Positions 1-8,240 are shown, numbered from the stretch's first letter. The stretch is DNA of 64,000 bases from JADCGM01 sp943368345 (GCA_943368345.1 CALRKY020000015.1:13028-77027), one strand, 5' to 3'. A program made the numbers and translations. Notes: generated by a model not told the origin, from the sequence alone.

Positions 1-756
1 CGATACTATCATTTCCTGCCGCGCGGCTATCTGGAGACGCCGCGCGCCGTCTGGTCGCCGCTGCTGATGATTGTCGTGCCGTTCGTGCTGGTGGCGCTGC
101 AGCCCGATCTTGGGACCGGCCTGATGATCGCCTTTGGCGGCACCGCGATGCTGTTCCTCGCCGGGGTCCGGCTCCGCTGGTTCGCGGGGGCGCTGCTACT
201 CGCAGCCGCAGCCCTTCCCGTCGCGATGAGCCTGATGCACGGCTATCAGAAAAAGCGGATCGCGACGTTCCTTGATCCGTCCTCCGACCCGCTGGGCGCC
301 GGCTACCACATCACCCAATCGAAAATCGCCATTGGCTCGGGCGGGCTGTTCGGCAAGGGCTTCCTCAACGGCACCCAGGGTGCGCTGGAATATCTGCCTG
401 AACGCGAAACGGATTTCGCCTTTGCGATGATGGTGGAGGAATGGGGTCTGTTCGGCGGCCTGATGATCCTCGCAGGCTTTGGCTTTGTGATCGGCTGGGG
501 GATCAGCGTCGCCCTGTCCGCCCGCAGCCATTTCGCCCGGCTGGCGGCGATGGGCCTGACCTGCACCATTTCCTTTTATGTCGCGATCAACACCGCAATG
601 GTCATGGGCCTGGCCCCCGTCGTCGGCATTCCGCTGCCGCTGATTTCCTATGGCGGATCGGCGATGCTGACGCTGCTCGTCACCCTCGGCATCCTGCTGT
701 CGATTGCCCGCCAGCGCGACCGGACCACCCTCGGCGTTGGCCCCTCGAGCCTGTGA
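1..756 (+). CDS. rodA: Rod-shape peptidoglycan glycosyltransferase RodA, 3' part
   Basis: This is the C-terminal 251 residues of a SEDS-family glycosyltransferase, which polymerises lipid II at the cytoplasmic membrane for cell elongation. The reading frame is open from base 1, so the start lies outside the window and the internal ATG at 67 is not the real start. The family signature ALQPDLGTGLMIAF and the late motif PLPLISYGGSAML are visible, with several hydrophobic helices between them. RodA rather than FtsW is favoured by the overall motif wording, but upstream neighbours (mrdA, mreBCD) are not in view to confirm it. Confidence 0.9.
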   Translation, partial: RYYHFLPRGYLETPRAVWSPLLMIVVPFVLVALQPDLGTGLMIAFGGTAMLFLAGVRLRWFAGALLLAAAALPVAMSLMHGYQKKRIATFLDPSSDPLGAGYHITQSKIAIGSGGLFGKGFLNGTQGALEYLPERETDFAFAMMVEEWGLFGGLMILAGFGFVIGWGISVALSARSHFARLAAMGLTCTISFYVAINTAMVMGLAPVVGIPLPLISYGGSAMLTLLVTLGILLSIARQRDRTTLGVGPSSL

Positions 757-818
757 GGCTTTCGGCTTGACGCGGCCCCGCCCCCGCCCTAAACGCCGCT
801 CTCCCGCGACAGCGGCGT

Positions 819-900
<82 letters not shown>

Positions 901-986
901 CCTTATAGATCAGATACTTAGGCGGCCATGCGGACATCCTTGTCGGCTAGTCACCCTGTCGAGAACCGAATAGACACCGAACAGCC

Positions 987-2096
987 TCAGTCAGCGTAAA
1001 AATCATCTGACTCGGCGTCGTCGCCCACCTTGTCTAGTTCGGCGGCTAGGGCCGCCTCATCAACGTCTAGCTCCTCCGCAGACAACTGTTCCTGCGCCAC
1101 GCTTTGCAAGAGTTCTCGCAACGAGTTCCCACGAGCAATGCGAGCGCCGCGATCGGCTGTGTTCTGGACAATGCTGGCTAGGTACGAAGCAACGCTCGGA
1201 TCGTCGGTCCGTCCGGCTCGCGCTGCGTCGACCTTATCAAAGAATGTTCCAAGGGCCTCCCGCACGGCGTCGGGGTCCGGCTTGGATCTGACCGCGTGCA
1301 GTTGCCGGTCCACCTCGACGAAGAGCGTGTAAAATTCCGTTTTCTTAAACGCACGCGATCCGGCCGGCAGCTGGAGGTCTCGGATGTAGGCAAGGGTACT
1401 GTTCACTCGGGCGTACAATGCCGTCTTCTCGGTGAACTCCTCGTTGTACCGCTCAAGGTACTCTTCAACCTCGTCATCACGGTGAAAGTAGTCCGACATC
1501 ATAGTCGCCACGAGCGACGCCACATACACGACGTCCTTCATTCTCCGGATGTCGTTAGGGCTAAATATCTTCTTTTCGAGGAACAAGGAGTCTTTCGAAA
1601 TTAGCTCGCTGAACTTCTTGTAATCGCCGAGATAGACGGCGTTGAACCGCTCCATATCGTTAAGGCTATATGCGGTCCGGTTCATCCTCTTAAAAACTTC
1701 GCGAATATCGGCGTCGTCCAAGATACCAAGGTTGCGAATTGCCACGTCGTAGTTGAGAAAATTCCTCTTACGGTCTTCCTCAAGGTCCATGTACTTGGTG
1801 ATCGACCTTGAATTTTTAAATGGCGAAACCCCGTTGAAATAGTCCTTGATCGTGCGGAGGCGCTGCTGCCCGTCCACGAGGAGCTCTGTTGCCTCACCGC
1901 TCGTCGTGTCCACGTCGCCGACAGCTGTATAGATTTCCGGGAACGGGTAGCCTGTGAGGATGGTCTCGATGAAGGCGACCTTGTCGGAGTTGGTCCACAC
2001 AGCGCGTCTTTGGAACTCTGGCGTTGGAATGAGCGACCCTTCGCGTTCCATTTTCAACAGAAGGCTGATTTTCCGGTTGTCGGCTGCGGTTCTCAT
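987..2096 (-). CDS. DUF262 (GmrS/ParB-like) domain protein, no visible nuclease domain
   Basis: This protein of 369 residues begins with a DUF262 domain, the NTP-binding ParB-related fold found in GmrSD, SspE and similar defence proteins. Visible signatures are PEFQRRAVW (about 26-34), FIETILTGYPFP (42-53) and the nucleotide-binding motif DGQQR at 75-79. Relatives in characterised systems usually carry a C-terminal DUF1524 HNH nuclease. I see no H-x-x-H/N nuclease motif here; the tail is acidic. The chosen ATG at 2096 overlaps the stop of the upstream nucleotidyltransferase gene in an ATGA arrangement, so the two are translationally coupled. The longer frame starting at 2123 would overlap that gene without benefit. 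A role in phage defence is inferred from family and location only. Confidence 0.85.
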   Translation of the reverse strand: MRTAADNRKISLLLKMEREGSLIPTPEFQRRAVWTNSDKVAFIETILTGYPFPEIYTAVGDVDTTSGEATELLVDGQQRLRTIKDYFNGVSPFKNSRSITKYMDLEEDRKRNFLNYDVAIRNLGILDDADIREVFKRMNRTAYSLNDMERFNAVYLGDYKKFSELISKDSLFLEKKIFSPNDIRRMKDVVYVASLVATMMSDYFHRDDEVEEYLERYNEEFTEKTALYARVNSTLAYIRDLQLPAGSRAFKKTEFYTLFVEVDRQLHAVRSKPDPDAVREALGTFFDKVDAARAGRTDDPSVASYLASIVQNTADRGARIARGNSLRELLQSVAQEQLSAEELDVDEAALAAELDKVGDDAESDDFYAD

Positions 2097-2677
2097 AGCG
2101 GTCTCTCTATAGCGTCGCGGCACTTATCCAGCGATGAGCGCGCGTATGCCTCCCAAAAGGTCTCATCGTAGTACACGCCTGCGGTGATTTTATACCGGCC
2201 AAACTTGCCTGATCGCTGCAGCTCGCGAAAGAAGTCGAACCAATCCCGGCTTGACTTGAATTCAGGGTCCGTCGGCAACTTGTCTGGTCGAAGCCAGCCC
2301 CTCAACAGATAGGCACGAAAGTCTTCGACACTGTTCCAGTCTCCTCGTTCCTCAGCGAACACGAAGGCTTCTCGCCACAAGCGGAGGAACAGGTCAGAAC
2401 TTATGATTGTGACGTCGATGTCGGAGGTGTCACCGAACGGCGACATAGCCGGCCGCCCATTTTTCGGGACTAGGGTGAAACCAAGCTTTGCCGATCCGGT
2501 AATGATCACGTCGCGCATTGCGACGCGAAAGAAACTGGCTACCTCGCGTCGAAGGCCCGCCTCCTGCTCCTGCGTTAGCATGGCAGCCGGTCGCGCATAG
2601 AAATATCGGTCTAGTAGCGTTTGATGATCGAGGTCGAAAAGCGCTTTGGTGAATTCGTCCTCAACCTCCCCCGCCAT
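2093..2677 (-). CDS. Nucleotidyltransferase-fold protein paired with DUF262
   Basis: This protein of 194 residues has the signature of the nucleotidyltransferase superfamily: GS at 61-62 in ITGSAKLGF, then SDIDV at 85-89 with two metal-binding aspartates (86 and 88). The spacing of about 23 residues includes a short insertion. A third acidic strand may be in GVYYDETFWEAY near the C terminus. The fold is shared by cGAS/DncV-like signalling enzymes, MNT antitoxins and tRNA-modifying toxins, so the substrate cannot be named. It is the first gene of an operon with the DUF262 gene (ATGA overlap) and is divergent from the methyltransferase across 75 bp. Its length, close to a bare catalytic core, argues against a full CD-NTase of CBASS type. 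Confidence 0.75.
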   Translation of the reverse strand: MAGEVEDEFTKALFDLDHQTLLDRYFYARPAAMLTQEQEAGLRREVASFFRVAMRDVIITGSAKLGFTLVPKNGRPAMSPFGDTSDIDVTIISSDLFLRLWREAFVFAEERGDWNSVEDFRAYLLRGWLRPDKLPTDPEFKSSRDWFDFFRELQRSGKFGRYKITAGVYYDETFWEAYARSSLDKCRDAIERPL

Positions 2678-2752
2678 TCGCTCGACCTCGTTGCTCGAAA
2701 CTAGTATCTTACGATCCGCCTAGCAGAGCAAGGCCCGTCGAGAAACCTGTTC

Positions 2753-3919
2753 ATGGATTGTTCGCACTGCGCTAAGGTGCTTGCGAATTTGAAAGCGGAG
2801 CGATCACGCGTGCAATTTGTTGACCTGTTCTCTTGCGGTGGCGGTATGTCTACCGGCTTCGCTCGCACCGGGCGGTTCACCCCCATCGGCGCTGTCGATC
2901 TTGAAGTGGCGAAGCCCAGTCACCCGATCGGGGCCACCGCGTGTAACGATACATATGAGGCGAACCTAGGGCTGAGGCCGCTGTCGGCTGATCTTTCGAC
3001 CACGCCGCCAGAGGTGATTGCCGATCATTTCGGCTTCGCAGCGTCGGACGTTGACGTGCTCATCTCCTGTGCCCCGTGCACCGGGTTCAGCCAGAAGCAG
3101 TCGCGGAACCACATCACGGACGATGCCCGCAATCACCTCGTTGAACGCGCGGCTGTGTTCGCAGAGGCGTGGAAGCCGAAGTACGTCGTCATCGAGAACG
3201 TAAAGGAGCTGCTGCGTGGTCGGCACAAACACCACTTCCAAGGCCTGCATCGGCGGCTAACTGAGCTCGGCTATGAGGTTTTCGCCGAAGTGCATGATCT
3301 CAAGCACCTTGGGCTGCCTCAGGGAAGGATTAGGACGCTGATCGTTGCCAAGCTGGGCGGGCGCTTCGACTGGCGCGTGCCGACGATGACGTCCTTCCGC
3401 ACAGTCCGGAACGCCATTGGGCACCTCCCGGCCATTGAGGCCGGGATGACCCACCCAGACGATCCTATGCATGTGTCGCCGAAGACCGCAGGCGTATCCT
3501 TAGATCGGATGCGTGCCATCCCGCGCGACGGGGGCAGCTGGACCGATATTCCGGACGAGCTCGCCCACCTCAGAATACCGAGCATGAATGTCAAAAAGCC
3601 TGGTTCTTTCCCAGATGTCTATGGACGGCTTGCCTGGGACCGGCCTGCGCCGACAGTCACCCGGGAGTGCAGTCATCCCGGCAACGGCCGGTACTCGCAT
3701 CCGGAGCAGGATCGGCTGTTGACGGTCCGGGAGATGGCGCTGATCCAAGGCTTTCCGGCCGACTACCAGTTTCTCGGCAGCCTATCCTTCAAGTACCGGC
3801 AGATCGGTGACGCAGTCCCACCGATGATCGCAGAGCAAATCGCCCGCGCAATATTGTCGGACGCGGCGGGCAAGGTCGGATCAGCCGACAGCGGCGGCCA
3901 GCTCCGGTTCGCTGTCTAA
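2753..3919 (+). CDS. DNA (cytosine-5-)-methyltransferase of the island R-M system
   Basis: This 388-residue enzyme transfers a methyl group from SAM to C5 of cytosine in a specific DNA site. Motif I FVDLFSCGGG (22-31) binds SAM. The catalytic cysteine is C109 in SCAPCTGFS, where the usual PPCQGFS is altered. Motif VI is IENVKEL (148-154), motif VIII is QGRIR (190-194), and motifs IX-X close with PTVTRECSHPG and MALIQGFP. The short region between motifs VIII and IX is the target-recognition domain, and the target site cannot be read from it. The ATG at 2753 gives a 20-residue lead before motif I; a later GTG is possible. Its 3' end overlaps that of the convergent endonuclease gene by 39 bp. 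Confidence 0.93.
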   Translation: MDCSHCAKVLANLKAERSRVQFVDLFSCGGGMSTGFARTGRFTPIGAVDLEVAKPSHPIGATACNDTYEANLGLRPLSADLSTTPPEVIADHFGFAASDVDVLISCAPCTGFSQKQSRNHITDDARNHLVERAAVFAEAWKPKYVVIENVKELLRGRHKHHFQGLHRRLTELGYEVFAEVHDLKHLGLPQGRIRTLIVAKLGGRFDWRVPTMTSFRTVRNAIGHLPAIEAGMTHPDDPMHVSPKTAGVSLDRMRAIPRDGGSWTDIPDELAHLRIPSMNVKKPGSFPDVYGRLAWDRPAPTVTRECSHPGNGRYSHPEQDRLLTVREMALIQGFPADYQFLGSLSFKYRQIGDAVPPMIAEQIARAILSDAAGKVGSADSGGQLRFAV

Positions 3920-4750
3920 TCCCGGAGCGAAGAGGCTCCACCAGGCGTGGAGCGGGCAGAGATCAACGTCGAGATTATTGATCGTTAGCTTGTCATCGCT
4001 TCCGTCTAGGCGGAAACGAAACGCGCGCCGGCCATTAACTCTCACGTCCGCGGAGGTCGTACGTGTCCTAGTAGGCGTCTTGAAGTCCCCGCCTGTGAGA
4101 CTACCCACGGCCTCTAGAATATCCTTTGGTATTTCGCGGAGGTCATACCGCACGAAGCCGTTCCTTTCTCGATCAGGGTAGCTCCGCAGCATGAATATGC
4201 GATCGTAGTTTTCAAAATGAGGCATGACCATGGAAGCAATATAGGCCGGAACATCGTCAGCAGAGGTAGTCTGCTTGATCCAGGCTGCCTCCATCAGCTT
4301 CGAGATCGTTATGAATTTTGCGCTTAGATTTCGGGCAGCCTCCGTCTTTAGAGACAGCGTGGTGTTCCCAACAGTCAAATCCGCTCCGCGCAACGTCATA
4401 CTATTGGGTCGCTTTGTCGGAGTTCCGGTCCTCGCGAAGGCGGCCTCGAGAATATGCTCAAAGTTCTCCTTTTTGAGAACGCTCGCGCTATAAGCATGAT
4501 GAGCAGCTAACCGCATCGCGAAGTATTCATACGCCTCCGGCAATAAGAAATCTCCGGGTCGCACCAGCTCCCCGCATTGTTCATCCGCGAACCGATGGAT
4601 AATTGCGCGAATAACATCGACCTGAACGACCGACAAACCCTTCAGGGTTTCCACAATGTCGACGATGTCATCGCGCTTTTCCCTCTCTGCTCCAGAATCC
4701 ATTTCATTCCCCCAACTGAGGGTTGGATACCCTTGGCCTGCGGGCGTCAC
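3881..4750 (-). CDS. Candidate Type II restriction endonuclease
   Basis: No family name is recognised with certainty. The assignment rests on position (between the controller gene and the convergent methyltransferase) and on a PD-(D/E)xK-like patch: GADLTVGNTTLSLKTEAA at about 122-139, with Asp124, Lys135 and Glu137, preceded by a helix with FEHILEAAFARTG. This matches how the active site of many Type II enzymes appears. Met17 (base 4702) is an alternative start that looks more natural than the P/G-rich lead. The overlap of the last 39 bp with the methyltransferase gene is typical of compact R-M loci. It could instead be an unrelated cargo protein. Confidence 0.65.
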   Translation of the reverse strand: MTPAGQGYPTLSWGNEMDSGAEREKRDDIVDIVETLKGLSVVQVDVIRAIIHRFADEQCGELVRPGDFLLPEAYEYFAMRLAAHHAYSASVLKKENFEHILEAAFARTGTPTKRPNSMTLRGADLTVGNTTLSLKTEAARNLSAKFITISKLMEAAWIKQTTSADDVPAYIASMVMPHFENYDRIFMLRSYPDRERNGFVRYDLREIPKDILEAVGSLTGGDFKTPTRTRTTSADVRVNGRRAFRFRLDGSDDKLTINNLDVDLCPLHAWWSLFAPGLDSEPELAAAVG

Positions 4751-4791
4751 AAGGGCTGGCTGCAGCCAGCGGCTATTTGCTCAGTCTGCAA

Positions 4792-4998
4792 CTATCTTTC
4801 GAGAAGCATTGCTGGATCCACATCAAGTGAAGCTGCGAGGCGTCCGACTACGCTAACGGACGGATTCCGACGACCACGCTCGATGCCGCCCAGATAGGTC
4901 AGGTCTATCTCGGCGTCATGTGCGAGCTGTTCCTGGGTGAGCTTTCGCTCGACCCGCAGGCGACGCACATTCGCACCGACGATCTTCCCCCAATCCAT
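4792..4998 (-). CDS. Xre-type HTH controller (C) protein of the R-M system
   Basis: This 68-residue protein is almost entirely a helix-turn-helix domain: RRLRVERKLTQEQLAHDAEI followed by DLTYLGGIERGRRNPSV and a C-terminal helix. Size, sequence and position 41 bp upstream of the endonuclease gene on the same strand match restriction-modification controller proteins. Those proteins delay endonuclease expression while the host DNA is methylated. A controller-box-like site lies 37 bp upstream of its ATG (5035-5048), consistent with autoregulation. The start MDWGK is the only sensible ATG, and no strong ribosome-binding site is seen, as is common for such genes with leaderless transcripts. Confidence 0.88.
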   Translation of the reverse strand: MDWGKIVGANVRRLRVERKLTQEQLAHDAEIDLTYLGGIERGRRNPSVSVVGRLAASLDVDPAMLLER

Positions 4999-5034
4999 TC
5001 GTGTACAAGGGCTGCCCCTTTGCGACAGGGTCTA

Positions 5035-5048
5035 GGGACTATAAGCCC
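5035..5048 (-). promoter_or_regulatory. Candidate controller-protein operator (C-box)
   Basis: On the minus strand the site reads GGGCTTATAGTCCC, a near-palindrome containing CTTATAGTC, the core seen in operators of restriction controllers such as those of AhdI and PvuII type. It lies 37 bp upstream of the controller ATG and about 32 bp before the divergent gene at 5080, so it could influence both. Confidence 0.6.
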
Positions 5049-5079
5049 GATCATGGGCTTTGACCGGAGGACAGGTGGG

Positions 5080-5757
5080 ATGCAGAGAATCATTTGGGGC
5101 GCGGTCGCGATAATGGCCTCGGCTGGGTTGGTGGGCCCTGCCGACGCTCGGAAGAAGCCCCGCGAGGCGTGGAGCGTGTCACGCTCGTCAGACCCGATCA
5201 CCGGCGACAGTAGCTGCGTAGTGACTGCCTCTGACCAAGCCGCCGGTATGAAATTCACGCGGGTAGGCTACCTGTATCCGATTGTGGAAAGCAGTTCGAA
5301 GCTGGGACTGCTCGTCGGGGTCAGCTCAGGAGGGCGCTTCCGCCTGCCCACTGGCGATATCCTTTGGCGGGTGGACGACCACGGCCACCGCGAACTCAAG
5401 GCGACGGACAACCCCGCCACCGGCAGCGCACCGATCATAGTACCCTATAAGACTGGCAATGATGCTGCCGACAAGGCGATGGCGGCGGCAATGGCGCAGA
5501 CCTCTGGCCTTGCCGCCTCGATCACGGCAACTAGCACCGTAGCAAGAGGCGATAAGGCCAAAGAGCTGCTCGTTGAGATGCTCACCGGCCGTTCACTGGT
5601 CTTCCGGCAGGCTAACGCGGTTCCCGCTTATGGCCTCCCAACTAGCCGCATTGCCGAGGTTGGCCAAATTACCAAGGACGGACTCAGACCCATACCACTA
5701 GACGACTCATTCCGGCGGGGCTTGGTGGCCTGCGGTTTAATCCCGCCGGACGCATAG
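5080..5757 (+). CDS. Putative exported protein of unknown function (island)
   Basis: The protein has 225 residues from the ATG at 5080, preceded by GGAGG at 5065-5070. This start gives a clear signal peptide, IIWGAVAIMASAGLVGPADA, followed by a basic mature N terminus. The longer frame from 4918 would run through the controller gene and its operator and is rejected. The body contains no motif I recognise; two cysteines (in SSCVVTA and VACGLIPP near the end) could form a disulfide. It is divergent from the restriction controller and upstream of another small gene. Function is unknown. Confidence 0.6.
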   Translation: MQRIIWGAVAIMASAGLVGPADARKKPREAWSVSRSSDPITGDSSCVVTASDQAAGMKFTRVGYLYPIVESSSKLGLLVGVSSGGRFRLPTGDILWRVDDHGHRELKATDNPATGSAPIIVPYKTGNDAADKAMAAAMAQTSGLAASITATSTVARGDKAKELLVEMLTGRSLVFRQANAVPAYGLPTSRIAEVGQITKDGLRPIPLDDSFRRGLVACGLIPPDA

Positions 5758-5908
5758 TGAGACCACGATAAAGGCTTCCGCAGCGTCCATGCTCAGAAGG
5801 GCGCTCGCGGACGCTCAATTGCGCGACATAGTCTTCCGACTCCCTGTTGGTCCGGCGACTTGGCCCAAGTCGGGCAGGTTACGCAGCACTTTGACAGGAA
5901 GGAGGCGA

Positions 5909-6184
5909 ATGGACGTATTCAGAATAGTCGCGATCGTTCGCAGCGGAGGGATCACCGAGACCCTGAACTGGGACGGACGGGACGGCTTCATCCTTGAGGG
6001 TTCATTCCCCGCGATGGGCCACAGGGTCGAAGTTGAGAAGACACCCGGCGAAGCCCGCCGCGACTTGGTTGTTTGGGGCGACCTCAAGCACGGTGACGGC
6101 TTAGAGGTCATCCTCGCTGATCAGGAGGCGCTAGCCCAGATCATGCTTGGGTTGGAATGGCACCCGCTGAGGGCGGCAGTATAG
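5909..6184 (+). CDS. Small hypothetical protein (island)
   Basis: This 91-residue protein starts at the ATG at 5909, just after a strong ribosome-binding site (AGGAAGGAGG), which decides against the longer frame from 5789. The sequence looks like a compact beta-rich domain (MDVFRIVAIVRSGGITETL, then RRDLVVWGDLKHGDGLEVI). No family is recognised. It follows the exported-protein gene by about 150 bp on the same strand and may be co-transcribed with it. Confidence 0.6.
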   Translation: MDVFRIVAIVRSGGITETLNWDGRDGFILEGSFPAMGHRVEVEKTPGEARRDLVVWGDLKHGDGLEVILADQEALAQIMLGLEWHPLRAAV

Positions 6185-6279
6185 TCCGCCCGGTGCTCGG
6201 CACTGTGTCTGAGGGCAACCAAGAGTCCTAAGCCCTACGAGCCGTTTGACATCCGCCCGCCCCGCCCACCGATTAGAAA

Positions 6280-6573
6280 TCAGAAGGGCCGAAAAACGCA
6301 GTCCTCGACGTTACGTCGGGACCGCACGTCGTAATCTATCGGCCAAGCTGCTCGTAGCCACATAAGGCGACCCTCATCACCGCCGTGCGGCACGACAAAG
6401 CGCTCCCTATAACCAAAGCCGCTGAGAATGTGACACAGACCCCGCCTTGCCCGGACGGGCATAAGATCGGGATCACCCTCGCCCTGCACGAGCAATCGGA
6501 AGGCTTCGTCGATCGAAATGGCCTGGTAGCCAGCGAGTTTGCCGATGGCATTGAGAATTGCGGGGTCGAACAT
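6280..6573 (-). CDS. Hypothetical protein, third gene of an island operon
   Basis: This protein of 97 residues has a helical N-terminal half (DPAILNAIGKLAGYQAISID) and a basic C-terminal half. No family is recognised. It follows the 88-residue gene with only 3 bp between stop and ATG (6573), so it is almost certainly translated from the same message as the genes starting at 6843 and 7680. Its place at the end of a three-gene set next to phage-satellite functions leaves open a structural or packaging-related role. Confidence 0.55.
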   Translation of the reverse strand: MFDPAILNAIGKLAGYQAISIDEAFRLLVQGEGDPDLMPVRARRGLCHILSGFGYRERFVVPHGGDEGRLMWLRAAWPIDYDVRSRRNVEDCVFRPF

Positions 6574-6576
6574 CAG

Positions 6577-6843
6577 TCAAACCGCCCCAAGAAAGCTGCC
6601 GCCGCGCGTCAGCTTCGGCCAGGTCGTGCGGTTCGGGGCGCCGACTGGCAGCCCCTGCACCGCGACAGGGTCAACACCCGCGGCAATCTCGATTGCGGAG
6701 AATTCCGAGATCGAACTCCCGCCCACAAGTTGCTGCGCGGTCTCCCGGGCAGCGGCGACATCGACCCCGTCGGCGAGGACAAAGCCGATGCCATCGGCAC
6801 GGCGGAGGTGGCTGGAGGCGGGGAAGAATGCAAATACGGACAT
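6577..6843 (-). CDS. Hypothetical protein, second gene of an island operon
   Basis: This protein of 88 residues starts at the ATG at 6843 behind a good ribosome-binding site (AGAGGAAA). It is rich in Ala, Gly and Val with a central helix (AAARETAQQLVGGSSISEF). No family is recognised. It lies 54 bp downstream of the 260-residue gene and 3 bp upstream of the next gene, all on the minus strand. The antisense 310-residue frame spanning this region is a GC-rich shadow. Confidence 0.55.
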   Translation of the reverse strand: MSVFAFFPASSHLRRADGIGFVLADGVDVAAARETAQQLVGGSSISEFSAIEIAAGVDPVAVQGLPVGAPNRTTWPKLTRGGSFLGAV

Positions 6844-6897
6844 AGGTGTGTTTCCTCTTGTTATGTGGGCGGTGCTGCAAGCCTGTCTGGCCGTGAC

Positions 6898-7680
6898 TTA
6901 AGCTTCCGGCATATCTTCGTCGGCGGTTGCGTCGGCGTCTTCTTCGTCCGCGCCGTCATCAGCGGTGGGGAACTCCGCCGTGATGCGCTTGCGGAGTACC
7001 GCCAGTTCCATCCGCCGGTTGGCGTTGATCCCGCCGGTCTCGAAGCGGGTGTCAGCGTCGAGACCTTCGAGCGCCGCGAGCTGTGCGCTGGCCAGGGCAA
7101 GCCTGATGTCCCTGAGCTCATTGCCGACCAAATGGTCTGCAAGGTCGGTGACAAGGAACGGCCGGTCGGCGGTCTTCATGGTACCGACGTGGGCGGCAAG
7201 CGCCGCGGCAAGGTCGAGGTTAGGGCTCGGGTTCGAGGCCGCGAAGGCAGCCATTGCCCGCAGCTCGGCGGGACCGGCTGCGGCGATCTGCTGCTGATAA
7301 AGCGCCCGCCGTTCTGAGCCGAGGGTCTTCAGCATTAGGTACGAAACCGGGCCAGTGTAGAGTTCCTCCGCCCGCTTGGCGTCTTCGGCCAATCCGGCGA
7401 GCTGGCGGACGTAGGTGGTCCGAATGTCGTTGCTCTCCCGCGCCAGTTCGCTCCGCTTGCCGGAGTTGGCCTTCGACCGAAACGCCGTCCGCTGGGCGCG
7501 ATCCATATACTTGGTCGAGCCCTCCATGCTCTCGCCGAAAGCGTCGAGCCGGTTGTTCAGCCGCCCGATGGTCTCGTTCTGCTGCCTGCGGAGAGTTTTG
7601 GCGCGGTCGGCCAAGGTTAGCGCGTCGGTGCGGGAAACCCATGTAAGGCCGAAGCGGACAGGGTTGGTAGGCTTTGCCAC
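6898..7680 (-). CDS. Hypothetical helical protein with acidic tail, first gene of an island operon
   Basis: This 260-residue protein starts at GTG 7680 after an AGGAG site. It is predicted to be mostly helical and partly coiled coil (for example AKTLRRQQNETIGRLNNRLD at about 28-47 and the Arg/Lys-rich stretch to about 95). It ends in a strongly acidic segment (DDGADEEDADATADEDMPEA). The helical body with a charged tail is reminiscent of phage scaffolding or head-assembly proteins, but I recognise no family. It heads a three-gene minus-strand operon with the two small genes downstream. Confidence 0.6.
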   Translation of the reverse strand: MAKPTNPVRFGLTWVSRTDALTLADRAKTLRRQQNETIGRLNNRLDAFGESMEGSTKYMDRAQRTAFRSKANSGKRSELARESNDIRTTYVRQLAGLAEDAKRAEELYTGPVSYLMLKTLGSERRALYQQQIAAAGPAELRAMAAFAASNPSPNLDLAAALAAHVGTMKTADRPFLVTDLADHLVGNELRDIRLALASAQLAALEGLDADTRFETGGINANRRMELAVLRKRITAEFPTADDGADEEDADATADEDMPEA

Positions 7681-7979
7681 TCTTAATACTCCTTCCTGCG
7701 GGGATGCATCACGCAGCGCGGGAGGGGACTTCGGAGTGGCAAGACCCAGCTTGCCTGAAGCTATCCCGGCGCAGCGCCGTGACGGTGAGCGCAGGTGCTC
7801 ATCGGCTGGACAGAAGGATGCGACATGATGTCAGTGATCTGGACCAGCATTTGCCGTTAAATAGCCCCGATTGGCCTCCATGCAGCGTTCGGGGCGGTGC
7901 TCGGGTGCGGGCTATGATGCCAGGGCGCTGAACCGGAAGAGCAATCGCCCCTCCGGTCCACCGATCCTCGGTCAGATGC
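7681..7979. other. Non-coding stretch in the island
   Basis: About 300 bp separate two minus-strand genes. Only the ribosome-binding site of the gene starting at 7680 is recognisable. I see no convincing gene, RNA or repeat here; short open frames lack ribosome-binding sites and coding character. Confidence 0.5.
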
Positions 7980-8240
7980 TCAGCTGGCTACCTCGGCCAA
8001 GAACCGCTCTGCGTCTTCCCGGATACCGACATCGAGGTCTTGGTCCCACAGCAGCCGGCGAACTGCGTCCGCATCAATATGGACGCACGAACTATGGAGC
8101 TTGGTCGGGTCAGCGCGCAGTGTCGCGAGGTCATCGTTCCAGTCAACAGGATCAATCCCCGCCGGTACTCCCATATCGAGCATATCCGCCAAGTACACAC
8201 CAGGGATCAGAACTGGCAATTTGAACAGATTCTTCGTCAT
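7980..8240 (-). CDS. Small hypothetical protein (island)
   Basis: The 86-residue protein starts at the ATG at 8240, preceded at a good distance by GGAGGACG, which supports it as a real gene. It is acidic and predicted helical (DPVDWNDDLATLRADPTKLH, then AVRRLLWDQDLDVGIREDAE). No family is recognised. A 16-bp palindrome lies about 110 bp upstream and could be its operator. Confidence 0.55.
   Translation of the reverse strand: MTKNLFKLPVLIPGVYLADMLDMGVPAGIDPVDWNDDLATLRADPTKLHSSCVHIDADAVRRLLWDQDLDVGIREDAERFLAEVAS

Noticed and set aside
6385..7317. Plus-strand open frame of 310 codons inside the island
   Set aside because: It runs antisense to the three-gene minus-strand operon, whose genes have proper ribosome-binding sites and spacing; this frame has neither.
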